Assembly: GCF_033001325.1 (NCBI RefSeq)
Contig: NZ_CP133111.1
Location: 4,480,501 to 4,544,500, forward strand
DNA: 64,000 nucleotides
Reading direction: 5' to 3'
From: Rhodopseudomonas sp. BAL398
GTDB lineage: Bacteria > Pseudomonadota > Alphaproteobacteria > Rhizobiales > Xanthobacteraceae
A program made the translations under genes and the position numbers. Of the stretch, positions 41,052 through 49,372 are shown piece after piece; the first letter of the stretch is position 1, and each line of letters opens with the position of its first letter. Under the pieces are notes generated by a model. It worked only from the letters and a program-made list of their open reading frames with translations, was not told the origin of the DNA and made no database searches.

Positions 41052-41878
41052 GGGCGCGGCCGCGAATGCCGCCGGATGAGGCCGGCGCCCACAGCAATGG
41101 CGCGCGGCTGTTGCGCGTGCTGCTTCCTGTCATCATGTTCGCCGCCGGCGTCGCGGTGTGGGATCTGGTGGTGCGTCTCAACCAGATCCCGCCTTATGTG
41201 CTGCCCGGGCCCGGATTGGTGCTGCGCACGCTGATCGCGGATTGGCCGCTGCTGTGGGACTCGCTGCTGACGACGCTATCGACCACGCTGGAGGGGTTTT
41301 CGGTCGCGGCGCTGGGCGGCATCGCGCTGGCGCTATTGTTCAACCAATCGAAATGGCTGGAATATTCCCTGTTCCCCTATGCGGTGGTGCTGCAGGTGAC
41401 GCCGGTGATCGCGATCGCGCCGCTGCTGCTGATCTATCTGCCGCAGGAGGCCGCGGTGATCGCCTGCGCGGTGATCGTGGCATTCTTTCCGGTGCTGGCC
41501 AATACCACGCTGGGGTTGAATTCGGCCGATCGCAATCTGGTCGGGCTGTTTCGGCTCTACGGCGCGTCGCGCCTGCAAACCCTGTGGCGGCTGAAGCTGC
41601 CGGCCGCGCTGCCCTATATTCTCGGCGGCTTGCGGATCGCCGGCGGGCTGTCGCTGATCGGCGCGGTGGTGGCGGAGATCGCCGCGGGCTCGGCCGGCGC
41701 CGGCTCGGGCCTGGCCTATCGCATCGCCGAGGCCGGCTACCGGCTCAACATTCCCCGGATGTTCGCCGCATTGCTGTTGCTCTCGGTCGCCGGGATTGTC
41801 ATTTATGGGCTGCTGGCGCTGGTCTCGCATCTGCTGCTGCGGCGCTGGCACGAAAGCGCGCTGGGAAAGGATAATTGA
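41048..41878 (+). CDS. ABC transporter permease (SsuC/TauC type)
   Basis: A 276-residue inner-membrane protein with about six helices and the EAA-loop sequence NLVGLFRLYGASRLQTLWRLKLPAALPYILGGLRIAGG that contacts the ATPase. The N-terminus (RVLLPVIMFAAGVAVWDLVVR) is a membrane helix. Its ATG overlaps the ATPase stop and its own TGA overlaps the next ATG (TGATG), showing tight coupling across the operon. Confidence 0.95.
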   Translation: MRARPRMPPDEAGAHSNGARLLRVLLPVIMFAAGVAVWDLVVRLNQIPPYVLPGPGLVLRTLIADWPLLWDSLLTTLSTTLEGFSVAALGGIALALLFNQSKWLEYSLFPYAVVLQVTPVIAIAPLLLIYLPQEAAVIACAVIVAFFPVLANTTLGLNSADRNLVGLFRLYGASRLQTLWRLKLPAALPYILGGLRIAGGLSLIGAVVAEIAAGSAGAGSGLAYRIAEAGYRLNIPRMFAALLLLSVAGIVIYGLLALVSHLLLRRWHESALGKDN

Positions 41879-42861
41879 TGGCCGGGGGAAATGCGTCGTC
41901 GCAGGTCGAGCTGCTGATTTATGGGCCACGCAAGCCGGTGGTCGAAGCCGGCTTCACCGACGACTACGTCCTGCACAAGGTCGAGCAGCTGGCCGACCTC
42001 GAGCGGCTGCCGCCTGTGGCGTTCGAGACCATTCGCGGCATCGCGGTGACCGGCCTGGTGCCGGCGAGTTCGGCGGTACTGGCGCGATTTCCGAAGCTCG
42101 AAATCGTCTCCAGTTTCGGCGTCGGCTATGATCACGTCGATTCCGCCTGGGCGCGCGACCATGGCGTGATCGTCACCAATACGCCCGACGTGCTGACCGA
42201 GGAAGTCGCCGACACCGCGCTCGGCCTGTTGATCGCCACGCTGCGCGAATTCGTCAAGGCCGATAAATTCGTCCGCTCCGGCCTGTGGGCGACCCAGGAC
42301 TATCCGCTGAGCGCGGGCTCGCTGCGCGACCGCACCGTCGGCATGGTGGGCATGGGCCGGATCGGTCAGGCGATCGGCCGACGGCTCGACGCCGCCAAGG
42401 TGCCGGTGGTGTATCATTCGCGCAATCCGGCCGCGGGCGTTGCCTACAAGCACTATCCGGATCTGATCGAGATGGCCAAGGCGGTCGATACTTTGGTGGT
42501 CATCATTCCGGGCGGCGCCGCCACCGCCAAACTGATCAACGCCGAGGTGATGGCGGCGCTCGGTCCGCGGGGCGTCATCATCAATGTGGCGCGCGGTTCG
42601 GTGATCGACGAGCCTGCTTTGATCGCGGCGCTGTCATCCGGAGCCATTCAGGCCGCCGGGCTCGACGTCTTCGCCCAGGAGCCGAAAGTGCCGGAGGAGT
42701 TGCGCACGCTGCCCAATGTGGTGCTGCTGCCGCATATCGGCTCGGCCTCGGTGGTGACGCGCAACGCGATGGATCAGCTGGTGGTCGACAATCTCGCCGC
42801 CTGGTTCGCCGGCCAGCCGCCGCTGACGCCGATTGCCGAAACGCCGGTGAAGGGGCGCTGA
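41878..42861 (+). CDS. D-2-hydroxyacid dehydrogenase family protein
   Basis: A 327-residue NAD(P)-dependent dehydrogenase. NAD motif GMVGMGRIGQAIGRRLDA; catalytic Arg in NVARGSVIDEPALIAAL, Glu in LDVFAQEPKVPEEL and His in LLPHIGSAS. These fit hydroxypyruvate/glyoxylate or related 2-ketoacid reductases. It starts on the ATG overlapping the permease stop, so it belongs to the transporter operon; the imported compound may be, or yield, a 2-ketoacid. Confidence 0.94.
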   Translation: MAGGNASSQVELLIYGPRKPVVEAGFTDDYVLHKVEQLADLERLPPVAFETIRGIAVTGLVPASSAVLARFPKLEIVSSFGVGYDHVDSAWARDHGVIVTNTPDVLTEEVADTALGLLIATLREFVKADKFVRSGLWATQDYPLSAGSLRDRTVGMVGMGRIGQAIGRRLDAAKVPVVYHSRNPAAGVAYKHYPDLIEMAKAVDTLVVIIPGGAATAKLINAEVMAALGPRGVIINVARGSVIDEPALIAALSSGAIQAAGLDVFAQEPKVPEELRTLPNVVLLPHIGSASVVTRNAMDQLVVDNLAAWFAGQPPLTPIAETPVKGR

Positions 42862-42863
42862 CC

Positions 42864-43559
42864 ATGTGGCGTCCGGGCGCTGCCAGACTGGCGTTGGTCG
42901 CGGCCTTGCTGGCGCTGGCTTCGCCGGCGCCGGCGCAGGATGCCGCCGCGCTGAAGAAGGACATGGTCGGGCAATGGGAGTTGTCGACCGCCGAGCGCAG
43001 CAAGACCTGCGTGGTGACGCTGAAGCCCGACGCTGCGCCGCAGGGGCTGAAGCTCGAGCTGGAGCCCGGCTGCGCCGCCGCGCTGCCATTCACCAAGGAC
43101 ATTGCTGCCTGGAACGTGAAGGGCCTCGACATCGTCCGACTGGAAGACGCCGCCGGCGCCGCGGTGATCGACTTCACCGAAGTCGAGACCGGCATTTTCG
43201 AGGGACGGCGCAGCGGCGAGGGCATCTACATCCTGCAGAACCTGGTGGCGGCGCGCTCGCTGGCCCGCTCGATGGATCAGATGATCGGTGACTGGGCGAT
43301 GGTGCGCGCCTCCGGTCGCACCATCTGCGGCCTGACCCTGACCAATACCGAGACCGACGCCGAAAATTTCGAGGTCTATCTGAAGCCGAATTGCGATCAG
43401 AGCGTCACCAGCTTCGCCCCCAAGATGTGGCGGCTGGAGCGCGGCGAGGTGCTGCTGCAATCCGCCACCGGCGAGATCTGGCGATTCCAGGCCGACGACA
43501 ACGCGCAGTGGCGCCTGATGCCCGACAGCGTCGATCCGCTGATCCTGGTGCGGCAGTAG
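42864..43559 (+). CDS. AprI/Inh-family metalloprotease inhibitor-like protein, two domains
   Basis: A 231-residue exported protein (signal peptide LALVAALLALASPAPAQ). Two copies of the Inh beta-barrel pattern are visible: MVGQWELSTAERSKTCVVTLKPD..GLKLELEPGC at about 33-75 and MIGDWAMVRASGRTICGLTLTNT..FEVYLKPNC at about 140-175. Each has two cysteines placed for the disulfide of these inhibitors. Single-domain relatives inhibit secreted serralysin-type proteases in the periplasm; a tandem form is unusual. The gene follows the dehydrogenase by two bases and is last in the operon. Confidence 0.83.
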   Translation: MWRPGAARLALVAALLALASPAPAQDAAALKKDMVGQWELSTAERSKTCVVTLKPDAAPQGLKLELEPGCAAALPFTKDIAAWNVKGLDIVRLEDAAGAAVIDFTEVETGIFEGRRSGEGIYILQNLVAARSLARSMDQMIGDWAMVRASGRTICGLTLTNTETDAENFEVYLKPNCDQSVTSFAPKMWRLERGEVLLQSATGEIWRFQADDNAQWRLMPDSVDPLILVRQ

Positions 43560-43601
43560 TAACGACGAGTCGCTCATCATCGTCGTCATTGCCAGATCAT
43601 G

Positions 43602-43687
43602 GTCATTGCCGGGCTTGACCCGGCAATCCATCCTCCTTGAACAAGGTCGTCGTGAAGACGGATCCGCGGGTCAAGCCGCGGATGACG
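43602..43687. repeat. palindromic intergenic repeat, type 2 (second copy)
   Basis: Left arm gtcattgccgggcttgaccc folds with the following ggcaatccatc and, over a longer range, with atccgcgggtcaagccgcgg near its right end. It relates to 9244-9333 in layout (gtcat...ccgggc.....gcccgg..atgac) and lies next to repeat copy G. Confidence 0.75.
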
Positions 43688-43705
43688 CAGTACCAGACAT
43701 GATGT

Positions 43706-43813
43706 CGTCATTGCGAGCCAAGGACGGCGCATCGCGCCGTTCGACGGCGAAGCAATCCAGGGGCGCCAGGCAAGGACTGGATTGCTTCGTCGCAAGTGCT
43801 CCTCGCAATGACG
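43706..43813. repeat. hairpin repeat type 1, copy G
   Basis: Full 108-base copy with inner ggacggcgcatcgcgccgtt, between the AprI/Inh-like gene and the convergent radC fragment. It is the last copy in the window; none occurs in the 50 percent of the remaining sequence that forms the accessory island. Confidence 0.9.
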
Positions 43814-43911
43814 AACCTTGATGTCGGTTGCATTGATCTTTCTGAATAAGGCTTCGAGCAGCGCATCTTGCGCGCCTCCTCACCATGAGGATTGTCGCTT
43901 TGTTCAGCCGC

Positions 43912-44076
43912 TCAGATCAATTTCATCCCCTTCAGGCTGGCGTGGCCGTTCTTGCCGACGATGATGTGGTCATGCACCGCGATGCCGAGCGGGCCGGCAA
44001 TGTCGATGATGGTCTTGGTCATCTGGATATCGGCCTGCGACGGCGTCGGATCGCCGGAGGGGTGGTTGTGGACCAT
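43912..44076 (-). pseudogene. radC: radC, C-terminal JAB-domain fragment only
   Basis: About 55 codons remain, beginning at [19 protein letters not shown] and ending [14 protein letters not shown]. This is the RadC JAB/MPN metalloprotease-fold core (HxH...SxxD) and C-terminus. The N-terminal helix-hairpin-helix half and the first part of the JAB domain are missing. The codons preceding V ([13 protein letters not shown]) are unlike RadC, placing the break at about 44076. The gene was cut by an insertion or deletion whose foreign side begins there. Intact RadC is about 220-250 residues; this fragment cannot be functional. Confidence 0.88.
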
Positions 44077-44179
44077 ACCTAGCGGTTTTCTAAGTAATTG
44101 ATTTGGATGCAATAAATGGCGATACTGCAAGGAATGGTGCCGGAGACTGGGATCGGTTGATCATGCCCGACCGTGATCA

Positions 44180-44431
44180 TCACGCCTGATCACCCCTGTG
44201 CTTGCCGAGTCCCTTGGATGCACGGCACTCCACCTTATTCTTTTCATCCCACGCATCAAGCTCGCCGAGGGGATAAAGCACGGCCTTGCCAATTTTGACG
44301 AAGGACGGGCCGAGACGCATCGCGCGCCAATTTCGAAGGGTCCCAACCGAAATACCTCCCCGATAGCGTTCAGCCACTTCGTCGGGGGTAAGGAATTTAC
44401 TATCTGCCACTACGGCCTCCTTTGGCAGCAC
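44180..44431 (-). CDS. AlpA/excisionase-like helix-turn-helix protein
   Basis: A product of up to 83 residues with a winged HTH of the MerR/AlpA type: FLTPDEVAERYRGGISVGTLRNWRAMRLGPSFVKIGKAVLYPLGELDAWD. The last 20 residues are basic. A GTG eight codons in is an alternative start. Such proteins are usually excisionases or regulators next to an integrase on integrative elements. No integrase is present nearby, which suggests a remnant. It lies 100 bases from the radC break point. Confidence 0.8.
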   Translation of the reverse strand: MLPKEAVVADSKFLTPDEVAERYRGGISVGTLRNWRAMRLGPSFVKIGKAVLYPLGELDAWDEKNKVECRASKGLGKHRGDQA

Positions 44432-44912
44432 GACTTAACGCCGTGTCGCCGCGTCTTCGTTTGATCATCGCGGCAGTCTGGCGAGGCTCGCTTCGGCGCA
44501 ATGTTCAAACGCGCGGGCCCGGTGCCTCACGCTTCCGCACGGACATACATGCTGCGCAATTCACCGCTGCGAAAGACGTCGAAGGCAGGTGTCGGAGAAA
44601 CGGATACCATAGAGGCCACATAGGCGGGGTTGACTGCGCTGCCTCCCGTTGTCGGTGCCAGGTGGAGGGCAGGTGCTGCGCCGCTGGGTATGTAAGCGAT
44701 CTCCGTCACGAGTCTGGGGGGGGGGTGGGCGCGGAAAAACAAGACAGACTCAAAAAGTGGTTTGTCTACCAATCCACAGAAATACGGGACGAGTTGAAAA
44801 CGTCGTGTTTTCAGTGGGTTATGAAGGAAGGAAAAGAGGCTGACGATGTTCGGTTTTCGCTCTAGGTGCAGTATAGGTGCAGAGAGCGTCGGCTAGAATC
44901 GGCGGCAAATGT
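44432..44912. other. remnant DNA between excisionase-like gene and tRNA-Leu, with a ten-G run
   Basis: No confident gene. A plus-strand frame (44422-44865) and a minus-strand frame (44527-44772) lack recognisable motifs. A run of ten G (44716-44725) followed by T-GGG is a slippage-prone tract; in the minus frame it encodes prolines, so length change would shift that frame. Probably debris of the element that broke radC. Confidence 0.5.
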
Positions 44913-44997
44913 GCGGGTGTGGTGGAACTGGTAGACGCGCCGGATTCAAAATCCGGTTCCGAAAGGAGTGTCGGTTCGATTCCGACCACCCGCACCA
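44913..44997 (+). tRNA. tRNA-Leu (anticodon CAA)
   Basis: An 85-base class II tRNA: acceptor gcgggtg pairs with caccccgc-type 3' strand (cacccgc), the anticodon stem ccgga/tccgg encloses ttcaaaa, a long variable arm follows (ttccgaaaggagtg), T loop ttcgatt and encoded CCA. Anticodon CAA reads TTG. It is intact although it sits at an element junction. Confidence 0.95.
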
Positions 44998-45184
44998 TCC
45001 TTAAAAATCAGCCTTAGAAGTTCGTTCGGATTGTATCTGATCGACCACACCGAAATGCTTGCAGCGATATGCCAGCCGCCGAAGTGCCGCCCTTCGTTCA
45101 GCGTCGGGGTCTCGCGGGGGTGCTATCGCAACCCCGTGCAGCCCAAAAGGCCTGTGTGAGACCTGCCCGCCGAAGGTGGAGGCA

Positions 45185-45212
45185 ACACGTTCGAATCGTG
45201 TCGGGCGCGCCA
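45185..45212 (+). other. 3' end of a tRNA (probably tRNA-Arg), probable attachment-site scar
   Basis: acacg-ttcgaat-cgtgt is a perfect T stem-loop and is followed by cgggcgc, G and CCA, i.e. the T arm, 3' acceptor strand and end of a tRNA. The matching 5' acceptor (gcgcccg) and the D and anticodon arms are absent upstream. CGGGCGC-G-CCA is the usual 3' end of bacterial tRNA-Arg. Integrases leave such 3' halves at element ends. Confidence 0.65.
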
Positions 45213-45343
45213 TTTCGATTCAAAGAGACAACTTCACGGCGGCAGTCCGAACAGCTCATCCATCTCTTGCCGCGTGTGGTCTAGATCGCGCGCGGCTCTG
45301 CGGCGGGCGCCATGCTTGGCCACGGATCGGCTTGGGTAATACG

Positions 45344-47152
45344 CTAGGCCACTCTTTGATCGGTCGCTCTCGTCTCGGCAACCACGATCCGGTCGCGCCC
45401 AGCGTGTTTGGCGCGATAGAGGGCTGCGTCGGCCGTCTGCAGCAGCTTGTCGAACGCGCAATGGTCGGGCGCACTCGCCAAGCCAACTGATACGGTAACT
45501 GGCCCCAACTCGCGCCCGCCGTGCTCGATGCGGATGGCTCGCACCTGCGCCAGGATCGCCTCGGCACGGCTGAGAGCCTGCTCTGGACCAAGCTCGGGCA
45601 TCAGCAGCAGGAACTCCTCGCCGCCATGGCGAAAGGCGACGCCACTCTCGCGCATCGAATGCGAGAGAACCTGGCCCAAGGCGCGAAGGACGGCATCGCC
45701 GGCGTCGTGGCCGAACTCGTCGTTGAAACGCTTGAAATGATCGACGTCGATCATGAGGCAGCTGAGGGGTTGAGCGAGGCGCTGCGCTTCCTCCAGACGG
45801 AGCTTCAGCACCGTCTCCAGATGACGCCGATTGGCCAGTCCGGTGAGCGCGTCACCCATAGCCATCTCCCGCAGCGCATCACGGAGGCGCAGATTGCCGA
45901 GCGCCAGGCTGATATTCTCGGCCAGCATCTTCAGATACATTTCCGAGATTGGCGGAGAATCCGAAATATCCTGGCTAGGCTCGAAATAGAGCAGTCCGAG
46001 GGTGGCTCGTTGCGCGATGAGTGGCAGACAGATCGAGTCGATCTTCCCATGTGTGCGGTCAAGATGATCGCAGGGAACATCGAGAGAGCCGCCGGCCGGC
46101 CGGTGCAGGTCGCTGCGTTGCAGCGCCCAACACGCCGTTGGCGGAAACTCGGGTCTTGAATGAATTGGCGCGAGCCATGAGCAGGCCTCGACCAAGGCAT
46201 TGCGCCTGTCATCCAGAAGATACAGGCGACCCGCAAGGGTCGGGACGATCTCAGGGACGAAGCTTTCGACGACCCCCTCCAGCGCGTGGATGGTTTCGCA
46301 GCCCTGCATCCGCTGGGTCATGCGCGACAAAAGGGACCGCATGGCGAGATCGGTGCTACGCTCCGTCTCAAGCCGTTGCCGTTCGAGGCCGTTCTCCCGG
46401 AAAATACGGATTGCCTGGGCCATGTCCCCGATCTCGTCGATCTGATCGATTTCGGGCGGCTCGACACCATAATCCTGGGCGGCGAGGCGGCTGACGACGT
46501 CGCTCAGCCGCACGACCGGGCACAGCACGCGCTGCTTGAACACGAAGTAGAGCACGCACAGGACGACGAGGGCGGTGAGAGCGAGCATCCCCTCTGAGAT
46601 GGTTTTCCAGATCCGCGCGATGTTGGTCGCGGCGGTGATCTCCGCGCCGGTGCGCTGGTCAAGGCGGTACTGAAAGCGCTCGACATCGCTCTCGACGCGA
46701 TCCAACTCACGGTCATATTCCGCCCCGAACAGAATCCGGCGCGCCTGGTCCTCTTCACCCCGCTCATGCGCAGCGATGGCCTGCCGCTGCTGATCCTGCA
46801 AGGTATCGGCCCACTGCATGGCGTCGGAAAGCGCGCTCAATTCATCCGCGCTCGCGCCCACCTCTTTGATACGGCGAACGCGATCCTCGACCGATTTCAA
46901 GGCCGCCGCGTCGCGGCGATAGAGGACCAGATGTATAGAATCGCCGGTGATCACATATTCGCGGGCTTGGTCGCTGAGCGCCGTCACCTCAGCAGCGATC
47001 TTTGAGGTGGCTTGGTCCAGGCTGTAGCGTTGTGCGACGGCCGCGCGCTCGTTCTCCAGAGCGTTCGACGCCAGCAGCATCGTCGCTCCAGAAGCGAGTG
47101 CCATGATGACGGTTGCCCCGTAGGCCCAGTTTGTGATCGTCGCTAAACGCAT
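45344..47152 (-). CDS. membrane GGDEF diguanylate cyclase with HAMP and GAF domains
   Basis: A 602-residue signalling enzyme from ATG 47152. Order: TM helix (about 8-28), periplasmic four-helix sensor (about 30-195), second TM (ISEGMLALTALVVLCVLYFVF), HAMP (VVRLSDVVSRLAAQDYG...), a GAF-like domain (CETIHALEGVVESF...GRLYLLDD...ICLPLIAQRATLGLLYF), then GGDEF (MGDALTGLANRRHLETVL; active site HGGEEFLLLMPE). The GGEEF is intact, so cyclic-di-GMP synthesis is expected. The inhibitory RxxD five residues upstream reads RESG, so product inhibition may be absent. A start 23 codons earlier is possible. It is the first intact gene of the island. Confidence 0.93.
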   Translation of the reverse strand: MRLATITNWAYGATVIMALASGATMLLASNALENERAAVAQRYSLDQATSKIAAEVTALSDQAREYVITGDSIHLVLYRRDAAALKSVEDRVRRIKEVGASADELSALSDAMQWADTLQDQQRQAIAAHERGEEDQARRILFGAEYDRELDRVESDVERFQYRLDQRTGAEITAATNIARIWKTISEGMLALTALVVLCVLYFVFKQRVLCPVVRLSDVVSRLAAQDYGVEPPEIDQIDEIGDMAQAIRIFRENGLERQRLETERSTDLAMRSLLSRMTQRMQGCETIHALEGVVESFVPEIVPTLAGRLYLLDDRRNALVEACSWLAPIHSRPEFPPTACWALQRSDLHRPAGGSLDVPCDHLDRTHGKIDSICLPLIAQRATLGLLYFEPSQDISDSPPISEMYLKMLAENISLALGNLRLRDALREMAMGDALTGLANRRHLETVLKLRLEEAQRLAQPLSCLMIDVDHFKRFNDEFGHDAGDAVLRALGQVLSHSMRESGVAFRHGGEEFLLLMPELGPEQALSRAEAILAQVRAIRIEHGGRELGPVTVSVGLASAPDHCAFDKLLQTADAALYRAKHAGRDRIVVAETRATDQRVA

Positions 47153-47608
47153 GGTGGCAATAATAGCGTCAAGAATGGTAGGAAACGTTAAGTCATCCGT
47201 GCGACCAAACGAAGGGCGCAAAGTTTACGCGTACGGCACGTTGGGAATGAACAGGCTGTGCCCATGGGTTCGCGTCTTCGAACCGGGAGCCTCGTCCGTG
47301 CGCCCATGCGCCCCACATCGCGCTGGGCGCTCCCGATTGGACCGCCCCGGCTGCTCCACCAAGCATACAGCTTGCATCGCCATGTCCCGTTGTCGATCGG
47401 TTGGGACGATGCTATTCGGGCTGTGTCGGAAAAGGCAGACTTGGTTTGGTAAGCCCAAGTCCTTTCGGTGACGAAAGCTCTGGTCTTTGGCCTCGTGCAC
47501 GAGATCCCCACGACGAACGTCGGATGCCACGCAGGCGTCTAATCGTTCGTCCGTGCGGGTCTGAAGCTCAGGAACGCTCCGGTCGAACAATCGACCAAGG
47601 AGTATCCT
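47153..47608. other. intergenic stretch upstream of the FAD hydroxylase
   Basis: No gene is supported: frames on both strands are short, Arg/Cys-rich and motif-free. The divergent promoters of the cyclase and hydroxylase genes must lie here. The only clear signal is AAGGAG six bases before ATG 47609. Confidence 0.5.
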
Positions 47609-49210
47609 ATGCACGTCTCTCACGCCGCCCTTCATGATGTGATTATTGCCGGTGCTGGACCGGTTGGCCTGTTCCTCGCTTGTGAGCTCCGCCTGGCAGG
47701 CTGCTCAGTGCTGGTGCTGGAGCAGGCGCAAGACCCATTCTCGCCACTGAAGGCTCTGCCCTTCGGGTTGCGCGGCCTGTCGGTGCCTACGATCGAGAGC
47801 CTCGATCGCCGCGATCTGCTCGACTCCATCAAGGCTCGCGCGGTTGGTCACGACGTTCCGGCGGCTGCGCACTGGACGAAGCAAAAGCGCCGCCCGGGCG
47901 GCCATTTTGCCGGCATCCAATTCTTCCAGGATCAGGTCGACAGCACGGAATGGCCGTATCGCCTCCCCGGCGCCGTCAGCAGCATCGCGGCCGATATGGC
48001 GAGCATCGAAGCCGTTCTTACCGCGCGAGCGGCGGCGATCGGCGTAGAGATAATACGCGGCGCCAGCGTCGAAGACTTCGAGCAATCGGGCGAGGCGGTC
48101 TTCGTCCGCGCGGGCGACGAGACATATCGAGCGCGCTGGCTCGTCGGTTGCGATGGAGGGCGCAGCATAGTGCGTAAGGCGGCCGGCATCGGCTTTACCG
48201 GCACCGATCCCGAATTCACCGGCTATTCGGTGCAGATCGAACTCTACGACCCGGACACGCTCAAACCCGGTCGCCATTACACCCCGACGGGCATGTATAC
48301 CTATGCGCCACCGGGCACCATCGCGATGGTCGATTTCGACGGCGGCGCCTTCCACCGGACCCAGCGCGTCACCCGCGATCACATCGAGGCCGTGCTGCGC
48401 AAGGTCTCCGGCACCCAAGTCGGAATCGCGGCTCTGGAGCTGGCTACGACCTGGACGGACCGTGCCCATCAAGCGACCGACTATCGTAAGGGTCGCGTGC
48501 TGCTCGCCGGTGATGCCGCGCACATCCATTCGCCATTGGGCGGCCAGGGGCTCAACCTCGGGCTTGGCGACGCGATGAACCTGGGCTGGAAGCTTGCCGC
48601 GACGATTCGCGGTGACGCGCCGGCCGACTTGCTCGACAGCTATATGCTGGAGCGGCACCCGGAAGGCGTGCGCATTCTCGACTGGTCGCGCGCGCAGGTC
48701 GCGCTCATGCGACCGAGCGCTAGTTCGCGCGCCCTCGAAGCCATCGTCCGCGATCTGATCGGAACACGCGATGGCGCGACCTATTTCGCCGAGCGGGTCT
48801 GGGGCGTTGGTCTTCGCTACGATCTTGGCGGCGATCATCCGGTCGTCGGCCGCAGCGCGCCTGACTTCGAATTCGTCGACGGCACGAGGTTGAACGAGCA
48901 CCTTCGGCGCGGGCGTGGCTTGCTCCTGGACTTCGACGCGCGCGCATCGCGCCGGGACCTGGCCGGCAGCTGGAGCGGGCGGATGGACTATGTTGCCGGG
49001 GAACCGAGAGAGCGTCTGGGCCTGAGCGCGATGCTGGTGCGACCCGATGGGTTCGTCGCATGGGCAAGTTACATCCCGAATGACGATGAAACGCTGGCGC
49101 AGGCCGCGATACGGTGGTTTGGGCACCCGGTCCGGATTGCGGCACTCTCGCCCAGCGCGAGCAGCCCAATCATCGATCGCGTCGGGTTGATCGGTGGCGG
49201 CACAGTGTAA
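47609..49210 (+). CDS. FAD-dependent aromatic hydroxylase (PheA/TfdB type; rifampicin-monooxygenase-like)
   Basis: A 533-residue class A flavoprotein monooxygenase. FAD-binding GAGPVGLFLACEL (about 14-26), the DG motif CDGGRSIVRKAAGI, and the GD motif GRVLLAGDAAHIHSPLGGQGLNLGLGDA are all present. The C-terminal 130 residues (GRSAPDFEFVDGTRLNEHLRRGRGLLLDF) form the thioredoxin-like domain of phenol hydroxylase relatives. It would hydroxylate an aromatic or polyketide substrate with NAD(P)H and O2; close relatives inactivate rifamycin or modify aromatic polyketides. Strong Shine-Dalgarno; monocistronic. Confidence 0.92.
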   Translation: MHVSHAALHDVIIAGAGPVGLFLACELRLAGCSVLVLEQAQDPFSPLKALPFGLRGLSVPTIESLDRRDLLDSIKARAVGHDVPAAAHWTKQKRRPGGHFAGIQFFQDQVDSTEWPYRLPGAVSSIAADMASIEAVLTARAAAIGVEIIRGASVEDFEQSGEAVFVRAGDETYRARWLVGCDGGRSIVRKAAGIGFTGTDPEFTGYSVQIELYDPDTLKPGRHYTPTGMYTYAPPGTIAMVDFDGGAFHRTQRVTRDHIEAVLRKVSGTQVGIAALELATTWTDRAHQATDYRKGRVLLAGDAAHIHSPLGGQGLNLGLGDAMNLGWKLAATIRGDAPADLLDSYMLERHPEGVRILDWSRAQVALMRPSASSRALEAIVRDLIGTRDGATYFAERVWGVGLRYDLGGDHPVVGRSAPDFEFVDGTRLNEHLRRGRGLLLDFDARASRRDLAGSWSGRMDYVAGEPRERLGLSAMLVRPDGFVAWASYIPNDDETLAQAAIRWFGHPVRIAALSPSASSPIIDRVGLIGGGTV

Positions 49211-49372
49211 AGCTTGGACAGTGTCTCGTGGCCGCCGACGGGCGGCAATTCGAACCGGGTGGCGTTAGGATCGGCACAGCATCGCGAATCGGTTGTGAGC
49301 TCGGGTAGCGGATTGAACTTCGTCTTCAAACTTCATCGCGATGGAGCCTTTGATTGGATGATCCTATGGCCA

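Noticed and set aside
44422-44865. Plus-strand frame of 147 codons after the excisionase-like gene
   Set aside because: Arg/Cys-rich, runs through a G-run, no motif or ribosome-binding site.
45001-45213. Minus-strand frame starting MARPTRFERV
   Set aside because: The N-terminal part is the translated 3' end of a tRNA, a known source of false genes.
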